Shown: in pieces, positions 54,438 to 63,688 of the stretch
How positions within the stretch are numbered: position 1 is the first letter of the stretch
Layout: every line of letters begins with the position of its first letter
DNA from: an uncultured Lachnospiraceae bacterium
GTDB taxonomy: Bacteria; Bacillota; Clostridia; Lachnospirales; Lachnospiraceae
Direction of reading: 5' to 3'
Length of the DNA: 64,000 nt
NCBI GenBank assembly: GCA_947631685.1
Contig: CANRMI010000002.1
Span: forward strand, 186,001-250,000
Position numbers and translations under genes: made by a program
The notes under the pieces: model-generated
Database searches by the model: none
What the model saw: only the letters and a program-made list of their open reading frames with translations
Told to the model about the DNA's origin: nothing

Positions 54438-56000
54438 ATGGAAAAAGGGATGAAGAGTCCCACGTGGCTGTGGGAATACGGAAAACAGCATAGCAAGCCG
54501 GTCTGGAAGGCAGCTTTTCTGGCAGTGATTGTCATAGGACTGTTGGTGCATATGCCGGTGCTGGTCCGGGATATTCCCAATCACGACTGCCTGGACAGTA
54601 TGTATTTTGACCAGAACATGATTACCTCCGGACGCTGGTTTTTAACCGTGGCCTGCGGGATCTCCTCTTATTTTAATCTGCCGTGGCTGACAGGACTGCT
54701 GGGGCTGGCCTATTTAGGAGTGACGGCGGCGCTTTTGACGGAATTTCTGGAGATCCGCCATTGTGGTGCCGCGGCGTTGATAGGCGGGCTGTTGGCGGCT
54801 TTTCCTGCGCTTACTGCCACATTTGCCTATGTGTACACGCTGGATGGCTATATGCTGGCTCTGTTGCTGGCGGTACTGGCGCCTTTACTTACAAAAAAGT
54901 ACAAGCGGGGCTTTCTGGGCGGCGGAGTGGCCCTGGCCTTTGCCATGGGAATCTATCAGTCCTATTTGTCCTTTACCATGCTGTTGTGCCTGTATGCGGC
55001 GGCAGTTCTGCTGCTGACGGAAAAGGATATGCGGGAGAAGTGGAAAGGACTGGGACGCTATCTGCTCATGGGCGGGATCGGCGTGACACTTTACTATGCG
55101 CTGCTGCAGATCCTGTTAAAGTTGCAGGGAAAAGAATTGGCTTCCTATCAGGGCATCAATGCCATGGGAAGCATGGGCAGCGTTGCAGGCACGGCAAAGG
55201 GAGATTTGATTGCCATCCTGAAGGAAATCTATGAGGATTTTTTTACCTTTACGGTAAGGAGCAGAGTGCTGGTCGGAAATATTTTTTCTGTGGCGGCGTT
55301 TGGGTTATTGTGCGCGGCAACGCTGTGGTGCCTGATCAGTTACATCAAAAAAGAAAAGCTCTGGAGAAATATCTGGCTGTACGCCGCCGGGCTGTTGTTT
55401 ATAGCGGCGGTGCCTTTTGTGACCAATGTGATCCTGCTGGTATCGCCCCAGGTTAATTATCATCTGCTGATGCGCTATCAGTGGGTGCTTTACCCTATAC
55501 TTCTTTTGGCTTTTACGGACAGATACGGGAAAAGGATCTGGACGCAGTGGGCGCTTTTAGCCGGGGGAGCGATCCTGATCTTCCAATATGCCGTTACCGA
55601 TAATATCGCTTATTTTAACTTGGAGAAAAAATACGAAAGAACCTATGCTTACTGCCTGCGCCTTGCAGACAGGATGGAGCAGACAGAAGGATATTACCAG
55701 GGGATTCCCGTAGCCATGATAGGCGTGGTGAGCCAGACGCAGTATCCGCCTGCGGATATTACGGAAGAGGTGACGGGCTCCATCACGGGTATGAGCGGGG
55801 ATTATCTGCTCTATACCCGGACCAATTACCAGAAATTCTTTCAGCATTATCTGGGAGTGACCATCAATCTGGTATCGGATGAGGAAATGCTGGCTATTTA
55901 TGACTCTCCGGAGTATCGGGCTATGGGCACGTTTCCCCAGCCTGATTCTCTGCAGGTAGTGGATGGCGTTCTGTACGTCAAGCTGGAAGACAAAGAATAA
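54438..56000 (+). CDS. GtrII-type glucosyltransferase-like membrane protein
   Basis: A 520-residue polytopic protein of the Glucos_trans_II group. RDIPNHDCLDSMYFDQNMITSGRW after the first membrane segment is the hallmark loop with acidic residues, and a dozen hydrophobic segments follow. A soluble tail of about 120 residues ends it. GtrII enzymes use a lipid-linked sugar on the outer face; the GtrB-like gene next door could supply it. The start is preceded by AAGAGG. Confidence 0.78.
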   Translation: MEKGMKSPTWLWEYGKQHSKPVWKAAFLAVIVIGLLVHMPVLVRDIPNHDCLDSMYFDQNMITSGRWFLTVACGISSYFNLPWLTGLLGLAYLGVTAALLTEFLEIRHCGAAALIGGLLAAFPALTATFAYVYTLDGYMLALLLAVLAPLLTKKYKRGFLGGGVALAFAMGIYQSYLSFTMLLCLYAAAVLLLTEKDMREKWKGLGRYLLMGGIGVTLYYALLQILLKLQGKELASYQGINAMGSMGSVAGTAKGDLIAILKEIYEDFFTFTVRSRVLVGNIFSVAAFGLLCAATLWCLISYIKKEKLWRNIWLYAAGLLFIAAVPFVTNVILLVSPQVNYHLLMRYQWVLYPILLLAFTDRYGKRIWTQWALLAGGAILIFQYAVTDNIAYFNLEKKYERTYAYCLRLADRMEQTEGYYQGIPVAMIGVVSQTQYPPADITEEVTGSITGMSGDYLLYTRTNYQKFFQHYLGVTINLVSDEEMLAIYDSPEYRAMGTFPQPDSLQVVDGVLYVKLEDKE

Positions 56001-56996
56001 ATGGGAAAAGACGTACCGCGCAGAAGCGGTGCGCGGAAAAGAGGAAAGATGTCGCTGTTGTCCATAGTGATTCCCTCCTATAATGAGGAGGGGAATATTG
56101 CCAATACGGAAAGTGTGCTTCGCGGTATTCTGGAGAGGGAAAAAATACCCTACGAACTGATCTTTATCAGTGACGGTTCCACCGACGGTACTTATGAAGC
56201 GATTCAAAAGGTGTCGGAACAAAATCCCTGTGTAAAGGGCGCGCAGTTTTCCCGTAATTTCGGAAAGGAAGCCTCTATTTTCGCGGGACTGCAGCTGGCC
56301 TGCGGGGACGCGGTGGCAGTGATGGACTGCGACCTGCAGCATCCCCCTGAAACTCTTCCTGAAATGTATCGCTTATGGCAGGAAGGCTATGAAGTGGTAG
56401 AGGGCGTGAAGTCCGCGAGGGGAAAGGAAGGGCTGTTCTATAAATTGTCCGCGGGGCTGTTTTACAAAATCATGAGCGGACTGATAAAGCTGGATATGAA
56501 TGCCTCTTCGGATTTTAAACTGCTGGACAGAAAAGTGGTCAATGTGCTGCTGGAATTGAAAGAGAGAAATACCTTCTTCCGGGCACTGACGTTCTGGGCC
56601 GGATTTAAAACGGTGAAGGTAGAATATGAGGTGCAGGAAAGAAAATACGGCAAAAGCAAATGGTCTTTGTTCAGCCTGATGCGCTACGCCCTCAGCAACG
56701 TCACTTCTTTCAGTACTCTGCCGCTGCAGCTGGTAACCTTTATGGGAATCATATCGATTTTGCTCAGCCTCATACTGGGGATCCAGACGCTGGTGCGCTA
56801 TCTGAGCGGAAACGCGGTAGAAGGCTTTACTACGGTGATCCTGCTGATACTGATCATCGGCGGATTCATTATGCTGAGCCTGGGCATATTGGGACATTAT
56901 CTGGCCAGGATCTATGAGGAAGTGAAGGGACGGCCCAAGTACATTATCAGTCAGGTGACGGAAAATGTGCGGGGAAATATAACGGGAAAGGCTTAA
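56001..56996 (+). CDS. GtrB-like bactoprenol glycosyltransferase
   Basis: A 331-residue GT2 protein. SIVIPSYNEEGNI begins the GT-A domain; SDGSTDGTYEAI, FGKEASIFAGLQLA and DCDLQHPPE are clear GtrB blocks, and KYGKSKWSLFSLMRYA precedes two membrane segments. It probably moves a sugar from UDP-sugar to undecaprenyl phosphate for the GtrII-like protein upstream. ATG 56001 follows the stop directly; ATG 56049 is an alternative. Confidence 0.88.
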   Translation: MGKDVPRRSGARKRGKMSLLSIVIPSYNEEGNIANTESVLRGILEREKIPYELIFISDGSTDGTYEAIQKVSEQNPCVKGAQFSRNFGKEASIFAGLQLACGDAVAVMDCDLQHPPETLPEMYRLWQEGYEVVEGVKSARGKEGLFYKLSAGLFYKIMSGLIKLDMNASSDFKLLDRKVVNVLLELKERNTFFRALTFWAGFKTVKVEYEVQERKYGKSKWSLFSLMRYALSNVTSFSTLPLQLVTFMGIISILLSLILGIQTLVRYLSGNAVEGFTTVILLILIIGGFIMLSLGILGHYLARIYEEVKGRPKYIISQVTENVRGNITGKA

Positions 56997-57015
56997 AGCA
57001 GAACGGGTGACAGGA

Positions 57016-58188
57016 ATGCGGAAAGAGGGAACGATGCAATTACATGATCCCGGTCAGGGGCGCATGGCAAATTTGGAGCTGCTCCGTTCAGTTGCCATGC
57101 TGCTTGTAGTGGTGCTGCATTTTCTGGGAAAAGGCGGAGGCCTGCCGGAGCTTACCCAGGAGAAGCTGGGAACTGACGGTGTCCTGGCATGGATTTTGGA
57201 ATCCTTTGCGATCGTGGCGGTCAATGTCTATATGCTCATGAGCGGTTATTTTTTAAGCGAAGGTACTTTCCGGGTAAAAAGGCTCTTAGGACTGCTTCTG
57301 CAGATATGGTTTTATAGTGTAGGCCTGGGATTTCTGGCCGCTGCCATGGGGTATCTGCCCGAGGGCGGATTCACCATTCACTATTGTCTGCTGCTGTTGT
57401 TCCCAATATCCATGGAACACTATTGGTTTATGAGCGCCTATGTCTTTTTGTATGTACTGCTCCCCCTGGTGGCGGGAGGGATTGCGCGGCTGGACAAAAA
57501 GCAGCTGCGAATGGTCATTTTGATCATGCTTCTGTTTTTTTCCGTCATAAAATCCGTTCTACCTTTCCGGCTGGAGGGGGATGGGGAAGGCTATGACTGT
57601 ATCTGGTATATATGCGTGTTTGCCATTGCCGCTTATATCAGGCGTTACGGTATCGTTTTCCTGAACAATAAAAAGAGGTGCCTTGTGGTGTATCTGGCAG
57701 CCGTGGGTGGCATTTTTGCCGTTACCATGGGGTTCAGGGCGGTCTATCTGCGGACAGGAAGACTGGATACCATACTGAGGATATGCTATCATTACAATCA
57801 TATTTTGGTGCTTATAGCTTCCGTGGCTTTCTTTTGTCTGTTTTTGCGTATGCGGGTTAAAGAGGGCAGGATCGGACGCTTTTTTGGCAGGATAGCGCCC
57901 TATACATTGGGCGTCTATCTGTGGCATGAACATGCTGCCCTGCGCTATGAATGGCAGAAGTGGCTGTATGCGGTCACAGGAGAGCCGGAAGGAGCGCTCG
58001 CTCTGCTGGCGGAAACGGCGGCCGCGGCCATTGTGGTGTTTACGATAGGTATTTTGCTGGATATGCTACGCAGCCTGTGCTTTGGACTGCTGCACCGTCT
58101 GCTTTCCCTATCGGGTACTTACAGGCGTCTGCTGGCATGGCTGGAGACGCTGCGCATTTCGTTTAAGAAGGAACAGGTAAATGGATAA
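57016..58188 (+). CDS. Acyltransferase-3 family membrane protein
   Basis: A 390-residue protein with about ten hydrophobic segments. NLELLRSVAMLLVVVLHFLG near residue 20 is the acyltransferase-3 start with the conserved His, and LMSGYFLSEG with the following basic loop is the second block. The late LGVYLWHEH is the third. It probably adds an acyl group to a sugar on the outer membrane face. A GTG at 57007 and ATG 57034 are other possible starts. Confidence 0.82.
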   Translation: MRKEGTMQLHDPGQGRMANLELLRSVAMLLVVVLHFLGKGGGLPELTQEKLGTDGVLAWILESFAIVAVNVYMLMSGYFLSEGTFRVKRLLGLLLQIWFYSVGLGFLAAAMGYLPEGGFTIHYCLLLLFPISMEHYWFMSAYVFLYVLLPLVAGGIARLDKKQLRMVILIMLLFFSVIKSVLPFRLEGDGEGYDCIWYICVFAIAAYIRRYGIVFLNNKKRCLVVYLAAVGGIFAVTMGFRAVYLRTGRLDTILRICYHYNHILVLIASVAFFCLFLRMRVKEGRIGRFFGRIAPYTLGVYLWHEHAALRYEWQKWLYAVTGEPEGALALLAETAAAAIVVFTIGILLDMLRSLCFGLLHRLLSLSGTYRRLLAWLETLRISFKKEQVNG

Positions 58189-59998
58189 GGAAAAAAGAGG
58201 CCGCGTTCTGCGGATATGTGAGAATTACATCTATCCGATACTGCTGATACTCTATCCTCTCAGGCATATACATTGGGGCCTGGATCTGTGGGATACGGGC
58301 TATAATTACGCCAATTTTCGCTACATGGGAACGGAGCATATGGATCCCATGTGGCTGTTTTCCACATATCTGGCCAATGCCGTCGGGCATTTTCTGACTT
58401 TACTGCCTTTCGGGCATACGCTCATTGGCATGAATCTGTATACGGGGCTCGTTCTGAGTCTGACGGCGTTCTTGGCCTATCGCTTTTGTACAAAAGTCTT
58501 TGGAATGCCGGCGATCGTGGCGTTCTGGGGAGAATTTCTGGCCCTCAGCCTGTGCTGGTGCCCTACGGCGCTGCTTTACAATTACCTGACGTATTTACTG
58601 CTCTTACTCTGTTTGATATTTCTCTATAAAGGACTGCATGAAGGTAAAATGGTTTTTCTGGCGGCAGCGGGAATCGCGCTGGGAGCCAATGTGTTCGTAC
58701 GGTTTTCCAATCTGCCCCAAATGGGTTTGATCGTGGGTGTCTGGGCCTATGGGGTTATCTGCAAAAAAAAGCCGCTGGCGGTATTGCGGGAAACAGGCTT
58801 CTGTGTATTGGGGTATGTGTTGGCACTGGGCGCCGGGCTGGGGTATCTGGCGCTGCGTTACGGCGCAGGTGCCTATGCGGCGGGGATTGGCAGACTGTTT
58901 GCCATGACGGACAATGCGGTGGATTACAAGCCGGTGTCTATGCTCTATAATATGTATCTTGGATATAGGGAGAATCTGCGCTGGTTTATCCTGCTTCTGG
59001 GATTTCTGTTTTTGGGTTGGATACTCTGTTTTGCGCTGCCCAAAAAGCAGAAGAAGATAAAGGCCGTATTCTGCGCGCTTCTTGCGTTGGGAAGCGTGGC
59101 TTTGCTGTATGGCAGGGGTTTTTGCGTCCTGCGCTTCGATGAATACGACGCGGTCAGGCTGCCGGGCATCGTCTTCTTAATGCTGGCGCTTTTGCTCTGC
59201 GGGATCCGCATCCTGCAGCCGTCTGTGGAAAAGCGGGAAAAACTGCTGGCAGGCATGATCCTGCTGGTAATACTCATAACGCCCATAGGCAGCAATAACG
59301 GCCTGTGGCCGGCAGTCAACAATCTGTTTCTGGCGCTGCCTTATGTGTGCTTCTGTTTTTACCGGCTGTGCCAAAAAAAAGACGGGCAGGGCAGATTTTC
59401 CCTGCTGCCGTTGAAAACGATGCTGGGGGCTTTTCTGGGGCTGTTTGTACTGCAGAGCGTGGGGTTTGGCCTGGGATTTGTGTTCGTGGAGGCTCATGGA
59501 GCAAAAGAAATAGATACAAAAGCGGAAAATAATGATATACTGAAAGGTGTCTATATGAGTGAGCAGCGGGCGGAATGGCTGAGCGGTATCAGTGCCTATG
59601 CGCGGCAGGAGGAGCTTGCGGGAAAGGAAGTGATCCTGTATGGAAAAATCCCCGCCCTGAGCTTTTATCTGGATATGCCGCCTGCTTTTAATTCCTGGAG
59701 CGATCTGGCTTCCTACAGCGCAGAGGTTATGGGAAAGGCGTTGGAGACGGTATCGGCGAAGGCGGAAAAGGGAGAAGAGCTTCCGGTGATCATTCTGGAA
59801 AAGGAGTATGGGCTTTACAGAAACGGCGGCAAAGAGGCGCTGCTGGAAGCCGGATATCCCTCCTCGGAGGCCGATAGGCTTTTGCGGGATGCCAAGCGGG
59901 AACTGCTTTGGGAATATATGGACAACTGGGAATATGAAGAATGTTTCTCCAATCAAAAATTTGTCCTGTATCGGACAGAAAAGAGGGCTTATGAATAG
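58181..59998 (+). CDS. Large GT-C-like polytopic membrane protein
   Basis: A 605-residue protein with about twelve hydrophobic segments and a soluble tail of about 150 residues. GLDLWDTGYNYANFRYMG after the first segment carries acidic residues in the position of GT-C catalytic residues. No clear family is recognised beyond this. It overlaps the acyltransferase gene by 8 bases and the aminotransferase gene by 8 bases, so it is part of the same operon. Confidence 0.65.
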   Translation: MDKEKRGRVLRICENYIYPILLILYPLRHIHWGLDLWDTGYNYANFRYMGTEHMDPMWLFSTYLANAVGHFLTLLPFGHTLIGMNLYTGLVLSLTAFLAYRFCTKVFGMPAIVAFWGEFLALSLCWCPTALLYNYLTYLLLLLCLIFLYKGLHEGKMVFLAAAGIALGANVFVRFSNLPQMGLIVGVWAYGVICKKKPLAVLRETGFCVLGYVLALGAGLGYLALRYGAGAYAAGIGRLFAMTDNAVDYKPVSMLYNMYLGYRENLRWFILLLGFLFLGWILCFALPKKQKKIKAVFCALLALGSVALLYGRGFCVLRFDEYDAVRLPGIVFLMLALLLCGIRILQPSVEKREKLLAGMILLVILITPIGSNNGLWPAVNNLFLALPYVCFCFYRLCQKKDGQGRFSLLPLKTMLGAFLGLFVLQSVGFGLGFVFVEAHGAKEIDTKAENNDILKGVYMSEQRAEWLSGISAYARQEELAGKEVILYGKIPALSFYLDMPPAFNSWSDLASYSAEVMGKALETVSAKAEKGEELPVIILEKEYGLYRNGGKEALLEAGYPSSEADRLLRDAKRELLWEYMDNWEYEECFSNQKFVLYRTEKRAYE

Positions 59999-61130
59999 GA
60001 TCAATTTTAATGTACCGCCTCACACAGGCAGGGAAATGGAATACATTTCACAGGCGGTAGCCAATCAGAAAATCTGCGGAGACGGAGAATTTACCAAAAA
60101 ATGCAGCAGCTGGATAGAAGCAAAAACGGGAACCCAAAAGTGCCTGCTGACTACATCCTGCACCCACGCCACGGAAATGGCTGCGCTGCTGGCGGATATT
60201 AAACCCGGGGATGAGGTCATTATGCCCGCCTATACCTTTGTATCCACCGCGGACGCGTTTGTATTGCGGGGAGGGATTCCGGTATTTGTGGATATACGGC
60301 CGGATACCATGAATCTGGATGAAAAGCTGATAGAGGACGCGATCACGGAAAAGACCAGGGCTATTGTGCCGGTTCACTATGCCGGCGTGGGCTGTGAAAT
60401 GGATACGATCATGGACATAGCCAAAAGACATGATCTGCTGGTGATAGAGGACGCGGCCCAGGGTATTATGGCGAGCTACAACGGGAAGCCTTTGGGAACC
60501 TTTGGAGAGTTTGGCTGCTTTTCTTTCCATGAAACAAAGAACTACAGCATGGGAGAGGGCGGAGCGCTGCTGATCCGGGATGAGAAGTATGTGGAAGAGG
60601 CGGAGATCATCCGCGAAAAGGGAACCAACCGTACTAAATATTTCAGGGGACAGATAGACAAGTATACTTGGGTAAATCTCGGCTCTTCCTATCTGCCCAG
60701 CGATATGAACGCTGCCTATCTGTATGCCCAGCTGGAAGTGGCGGATGAGATCAACGATGCCAGAAAGGCCAGTTGGAACCGTTATTATGAGCGACTGCTG
60801 CCTCTGGCGGAGAAAGGAAAGATAGAGCTGCCGTTTATCCCCGAACAGTGCGAGCACAATGCCCATATGTTCTATATCAAAGCGGCGGATATAGAAGAAC
60901 GCAGCCGTCTGAAAAAGTATTTGGATGACAACAAAATTTTGGCGGTTTTCCACTATGTTCCGCTGCACACCGCGCCGGCAGGAATAAAATTCGGCCGTTT
61001 CCACGGAGAAGACAAATATACGACCAAAGAGAGCGAGAGGCTGTTGCGGCTGCCTATGTACTATGGCTTAAAGCCGGAAGAAGTGGATTATATCTGTGGA
61101 AAAGTGAAAGAGTTCTATACCGGAGCGTAG
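59991..61130 (+). CDS. wecE: dTDP-4-amino-4,6-dideoxygalactose transaminase
   Basis: A 379-residue PLP aminotransferase. INFNVPPHTGREMEYISQAV begins the protein and is specific for WecE/RffA. ICGDGEFTKKC, VIEDAAQG and the catalytic Lys in SFHETKNYSMGEGG follow. It aminates dTDP-4-keto-6-deoxyglucose. RmlA and RmlB, which would supply the substrate, are not in the window. ATG 59991 is used; the extension upstream lies in the preceding gene. Confidence 0.9.
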   Translation: MNRINFNVPPHTGREMEYISQAVANQKICGDGEFTKKCSSWIEAKTGTQKCLLTTSCTHATEMAALLADIKPGDEVIMPAYTFVSTADAFVLRGGIPVFVDIRPDTMNLDEKLIEDAITEKTRAIVPVHYAGVGCEMDTIMDIAKRHDLLVIEDAAQGIMASYNGKPLGTFGEFGCFSFHETKNYSMGEGGALLIRDEKYVEEAEIIREKGTNRTKYFRGQIDKYTWVNLGSSYLPSDMNAAYLYAQLEVADEINDARKASWNRYYERLLPLAEKGKIELPFIPEQCEHNAHMFYIKAADIEERSRLKKYLDDNKILAVFHYVPLHTAPAGIKFGRFHGEDKYTTKESERLLRLPMYYGLKPEEVDYICGKVKEFYTGA

Positions 61131-61169
61131 GCGCTGGCAAAGCGTGTACCGAGTGCGGAGTGGCGGAAA

Positions 61170-62225
61170 ATGAGTAAAAGAGGCGTACAGGAAAGGCAAG
61201 TGAATATGGATCTGCTGCGGATACTGGCGTGTTTCAGTGTGATTATGCTGCACAGTGCCGCCCAGCTCTGGTATAGCTGTGACATTACGGAGGGCAGATG
61301 GCTGGTGGCCAATACCTATGACGCGGCTTTCCGTTTCGGCGTACCGATCTTTGTGATGCTGAGCGGACGCTTTTTCCTAGGAAGAGACGGACAAATTTCC
61401 CTTAGGACGCTGTACTTTAAAAATATACTGCGGCTGTCAGTGATATATGTGGTATGGAGCACGGTATACGGCCTGTGGGACTGCAGGTACTGGATGGGAG
61501 CCGAGGGGACGGTCTGGAAGGACTATGTAACGGAAATCTTTTTGGGGAGGTATCATCTCTGGTATCTGATCATGCAGATAGGACTCTATATGCTGCTGCC
61601 GGTTTTAAAGAGCTGGCTGGAGCACTGTGAAAAGCAGAGTGTGGAATATTTCCTGCTGTTGTTTTTCATAATACAGATTGGCCTGAATACCGTGAAAATT
61701 CTACGGATTCCAGGACCGGTTCTGCAGCTTTTGGGACAGATCGATGTGGAACTGGTATGCAGTTATGCCGGCTACTTTGTATTGGGCTATTATTTATACC
61801 GATATCCTTTGCGTAAAAAGGCCAGATACTGCCTCTATACCGCAGGTCTCATGGGACTTTTGGGAGCGGTGGGAGTCAGCGTATGGGAAAGTACCATAAA
61901 GGGACAGAAGATGTCCACCGCATTTGACAGCTATAGCCTGTTTACTTTTCTGGTTACTGTGGCGTTATATGTTCTGTTTTCCAGTCTGCAGCCTTCCCTG
62001 GAAGAAAGGGGAAGCCGGCTGCTGCAGGGACTGGCCAAGGATACGCTGGGCGTGTATCTGATGCATCTGCTTCTGCTGGAATTTTTGGGAGACCGGAGCG
62101 TTTATGCCCATATGGAAAACTACGTATTGGGTATTCCCCTGCTGGCCGTGGGCTGTTTTGTTGTGTGTATTCCTGTTGCAGCCCTGCTGCGGCGTATCCC
62201 CCTGGTTGGGAAATATATCTGTTAG
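61170..62225 (+). CDS. Acyltransferase-3 family membrane protein
   Basis: A 351-residue protein with about ten hydrophobic segments. NMDLLRILACFSVIMLHSAAQ near residue 12 has the conserved His, and FRFGVPIFVMLSGRFFLG is the second block. LGVYLMHLLLLEF near the end is the third. It is similar in layout to the protein at 57.0 kb and likely acylates another position or sugar, perhaps one carrying the WecE-derived amino group. This is inference. Confidence 0.82.
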   Translation: MSKRGVQERQVNMDLLRILACFSVIMLHSAAQLWYSCDITEGRWLVANTYDAAFRFGVPIFVMLSGRFFLGRDGQISLRTLYFKNILRLSVIYVVWSTVYGLWDCRYWMGAEGTVWKDYVTEIFLGRYHLWYLIMQIGLYMLLPVLKSWLEHCEKQSVEYFLLLFFIIQIGLNTVKILRIPGPVLQLLGQIDVELVCSYAGYFVLGYYLYRYPLRKKARYCLYTAGLMGLLGAVGVSVWESTIKGQKMSTAFDSYSLFTFLVTVALYVLFSSLQPSLEERGSRLLQGLAKDTLGVYLMHLLLLEFLGDRSVYAHMENYVLGIPLLAVGCFVVCIPVAALLRRIPLVGKYIC

Positions 62226-62245
62226 ATCGTGTTGAGTAATGGTAT

Positions 62246-63688
62246 ATGGAAGCTAAACAAAAAGCGGTGAAAAAGTGCATAGGCGGCGTATTTCTGATCG
62301 GTATGGCAGTACAGATCGTGTTTGGCCTGGGCTTTATAGGAGCCAATCTGTTTTCCCTGCAGGGGTTTTCGGAGAGCAGGGAGCTTGTGGAGATGAGCGC
62401 AAACTTACGGCCTGACGAATATACGGGGATTCTGTATCTCTTGATCATCCGTATGGGGATGATGCTGGGAAAGATACTGCCCCTGCCATATTTTTTCTGG
62501 CTGTATCTGCTGCAGCTGGGGGCGGCTTTCTATGCGGTCTGCATATTTTTAAAATACAGCGGGCTGGGTGAGGAAAAGTCCGAGCCGTTGCTCTTTCTTC
62601 TGAAGGCGGGGTACCTTTTCTGTATTCCCCAAGTGCTGCAGCTGCATCTGGCCGTACTGCCGCAATCCCTGCTCGTATCTTTTTTTCTGATCGCGCTGGC
62701 TGTTGTGCTGGGGCAGATACGGGGAGTACAAAGCCGCGGGAAAAAAGATCTGATACTGGTATGTGTATGCTGGCTGGCAATGGGGCTTCTGCATCCGGAT
62801 TACCTGTGGCTGGGGAGCGTACCGGTGATCTTTCTCTTCTGCCTGTTATGGAAAAGAAAGTCCTTTAAGCCGGCATGGCAGCTGGCGTTTGCGGCGCTTG
62901 CGGCGGTATTGCTGATAAACGGCGTCAACATGGCAACCCAGGAGGCGGGGAGCAGGGGAAAGATACAGCGCACTCTGGGAGCGGCGCTTGTCAGCCGTAT
63001 GGCGTGGCCGTACTTTGAGGACAATTACTATTTCTGGCCAGAGGAAGTCAAGGAAGTGATGAGTCCGGAGGAGGGAAGGGAAATTTCCCGCTACGCGGAC
63101 AATGTAAAATTGGTGCTGGGACCGGAATTTGAGGCGGCTTTCGGGAAAAAGCAGGCGAATATCTATTACTGGCAAATGGCGCTTCACTGCTTTTCGGATC
63201 GAACCAAGGAAGTGCTCTCTAAGATCGGGGAGGATTTTGCGGCCTATCTTTTTGTGCCGTTTGCTACCGCAAAACAGCTGGCAGGCGGCGGGCTGTCCTA
63301 TGCAGGCTGGAATTTTGACAGGATGTGGGAGCAGGCCAAGACCTGGACCAGTCTGTATGTACGGTACGCGGCAAGGAGCCTGCCTACAGGAATCCTGTTT
63401 GTGATTTTCGGGTTCCTTTTTGGAAAAAAGGGCAGAAACGGGAAAAAAGGAGAGAAGCTTGAAAGCAGCATCTCTCCAGAGAAAGGCAGCTCTCCGGCGG
63501 GGGCGGTACTGCCGCTGTTTTTGGCTTGTATATTGACGCAGGCCGTATGGTATACTTTGTCGGGAGCCGGCATGATGGATTATAAGAATGTACCGGTAGT
63601 GATGACACTCTGGTATGTTTGCCCGGTATGGGGCTTCGGTAAATATTATTGGGAAGAGGCATCCGGAAACGGAGGAGAGAAATGCTGA
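62246..63688 (+). CDS. Polytopic membrane protein of unknown function
   Basis: A 480-residue protein with about nine to ten hydrophobic segments. I recognise no named family. ANLRPDEYTGILYLLIIRMG after the first segment has acidic residues at the site where GT-C proteins keep catalytic ones. A soluble loop between residues 230 and 350 is rich in aromatic and acidic residues. It overlaps the next gene by 7 bases. Confidence 0.55.
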   Translation: MEAKQKAVKKCIGGVFLIGMAVQIVFGLGFIGANLFSLQGFSESRELVEMSANLRPDEYTGILYLLIIRMGMMLGKILPLPYFFWLYLLQLGAAFYAVCIFLKYSGLGEEKSEPLLFLLKAGYLFCIPQVLQLHLAVLPQSLLVSFFLIALAVVLGQIRGVQSRGKKDLILVCVCWLAMGLLHPDYLWLGSVPVIFLFCLLWKRKSFKPAWQLAFAALAAVLLINGVNMATQEAGSRGKIQRTLGAALVSRMAWPYFEDNYYFWPEEVKEVMSPEEGREISRYADNVKLVLGPEFEAAFGKKQANIYYWQMALHCFSDRTKEVLSKIGEDFAAYLFVPFATAKQLAGGGLSYAGWNFDRMWEQAKTWTSLYVRYAARSLPTGILFVIFGFLFGKKGRNGKKGEKLESSISPEKGSSPAGAVLPLFLACILTQAVWYTLSGAGMMDYKNVPVVMTLWYVCPVWGFGKYYWEEASGNGGEKC

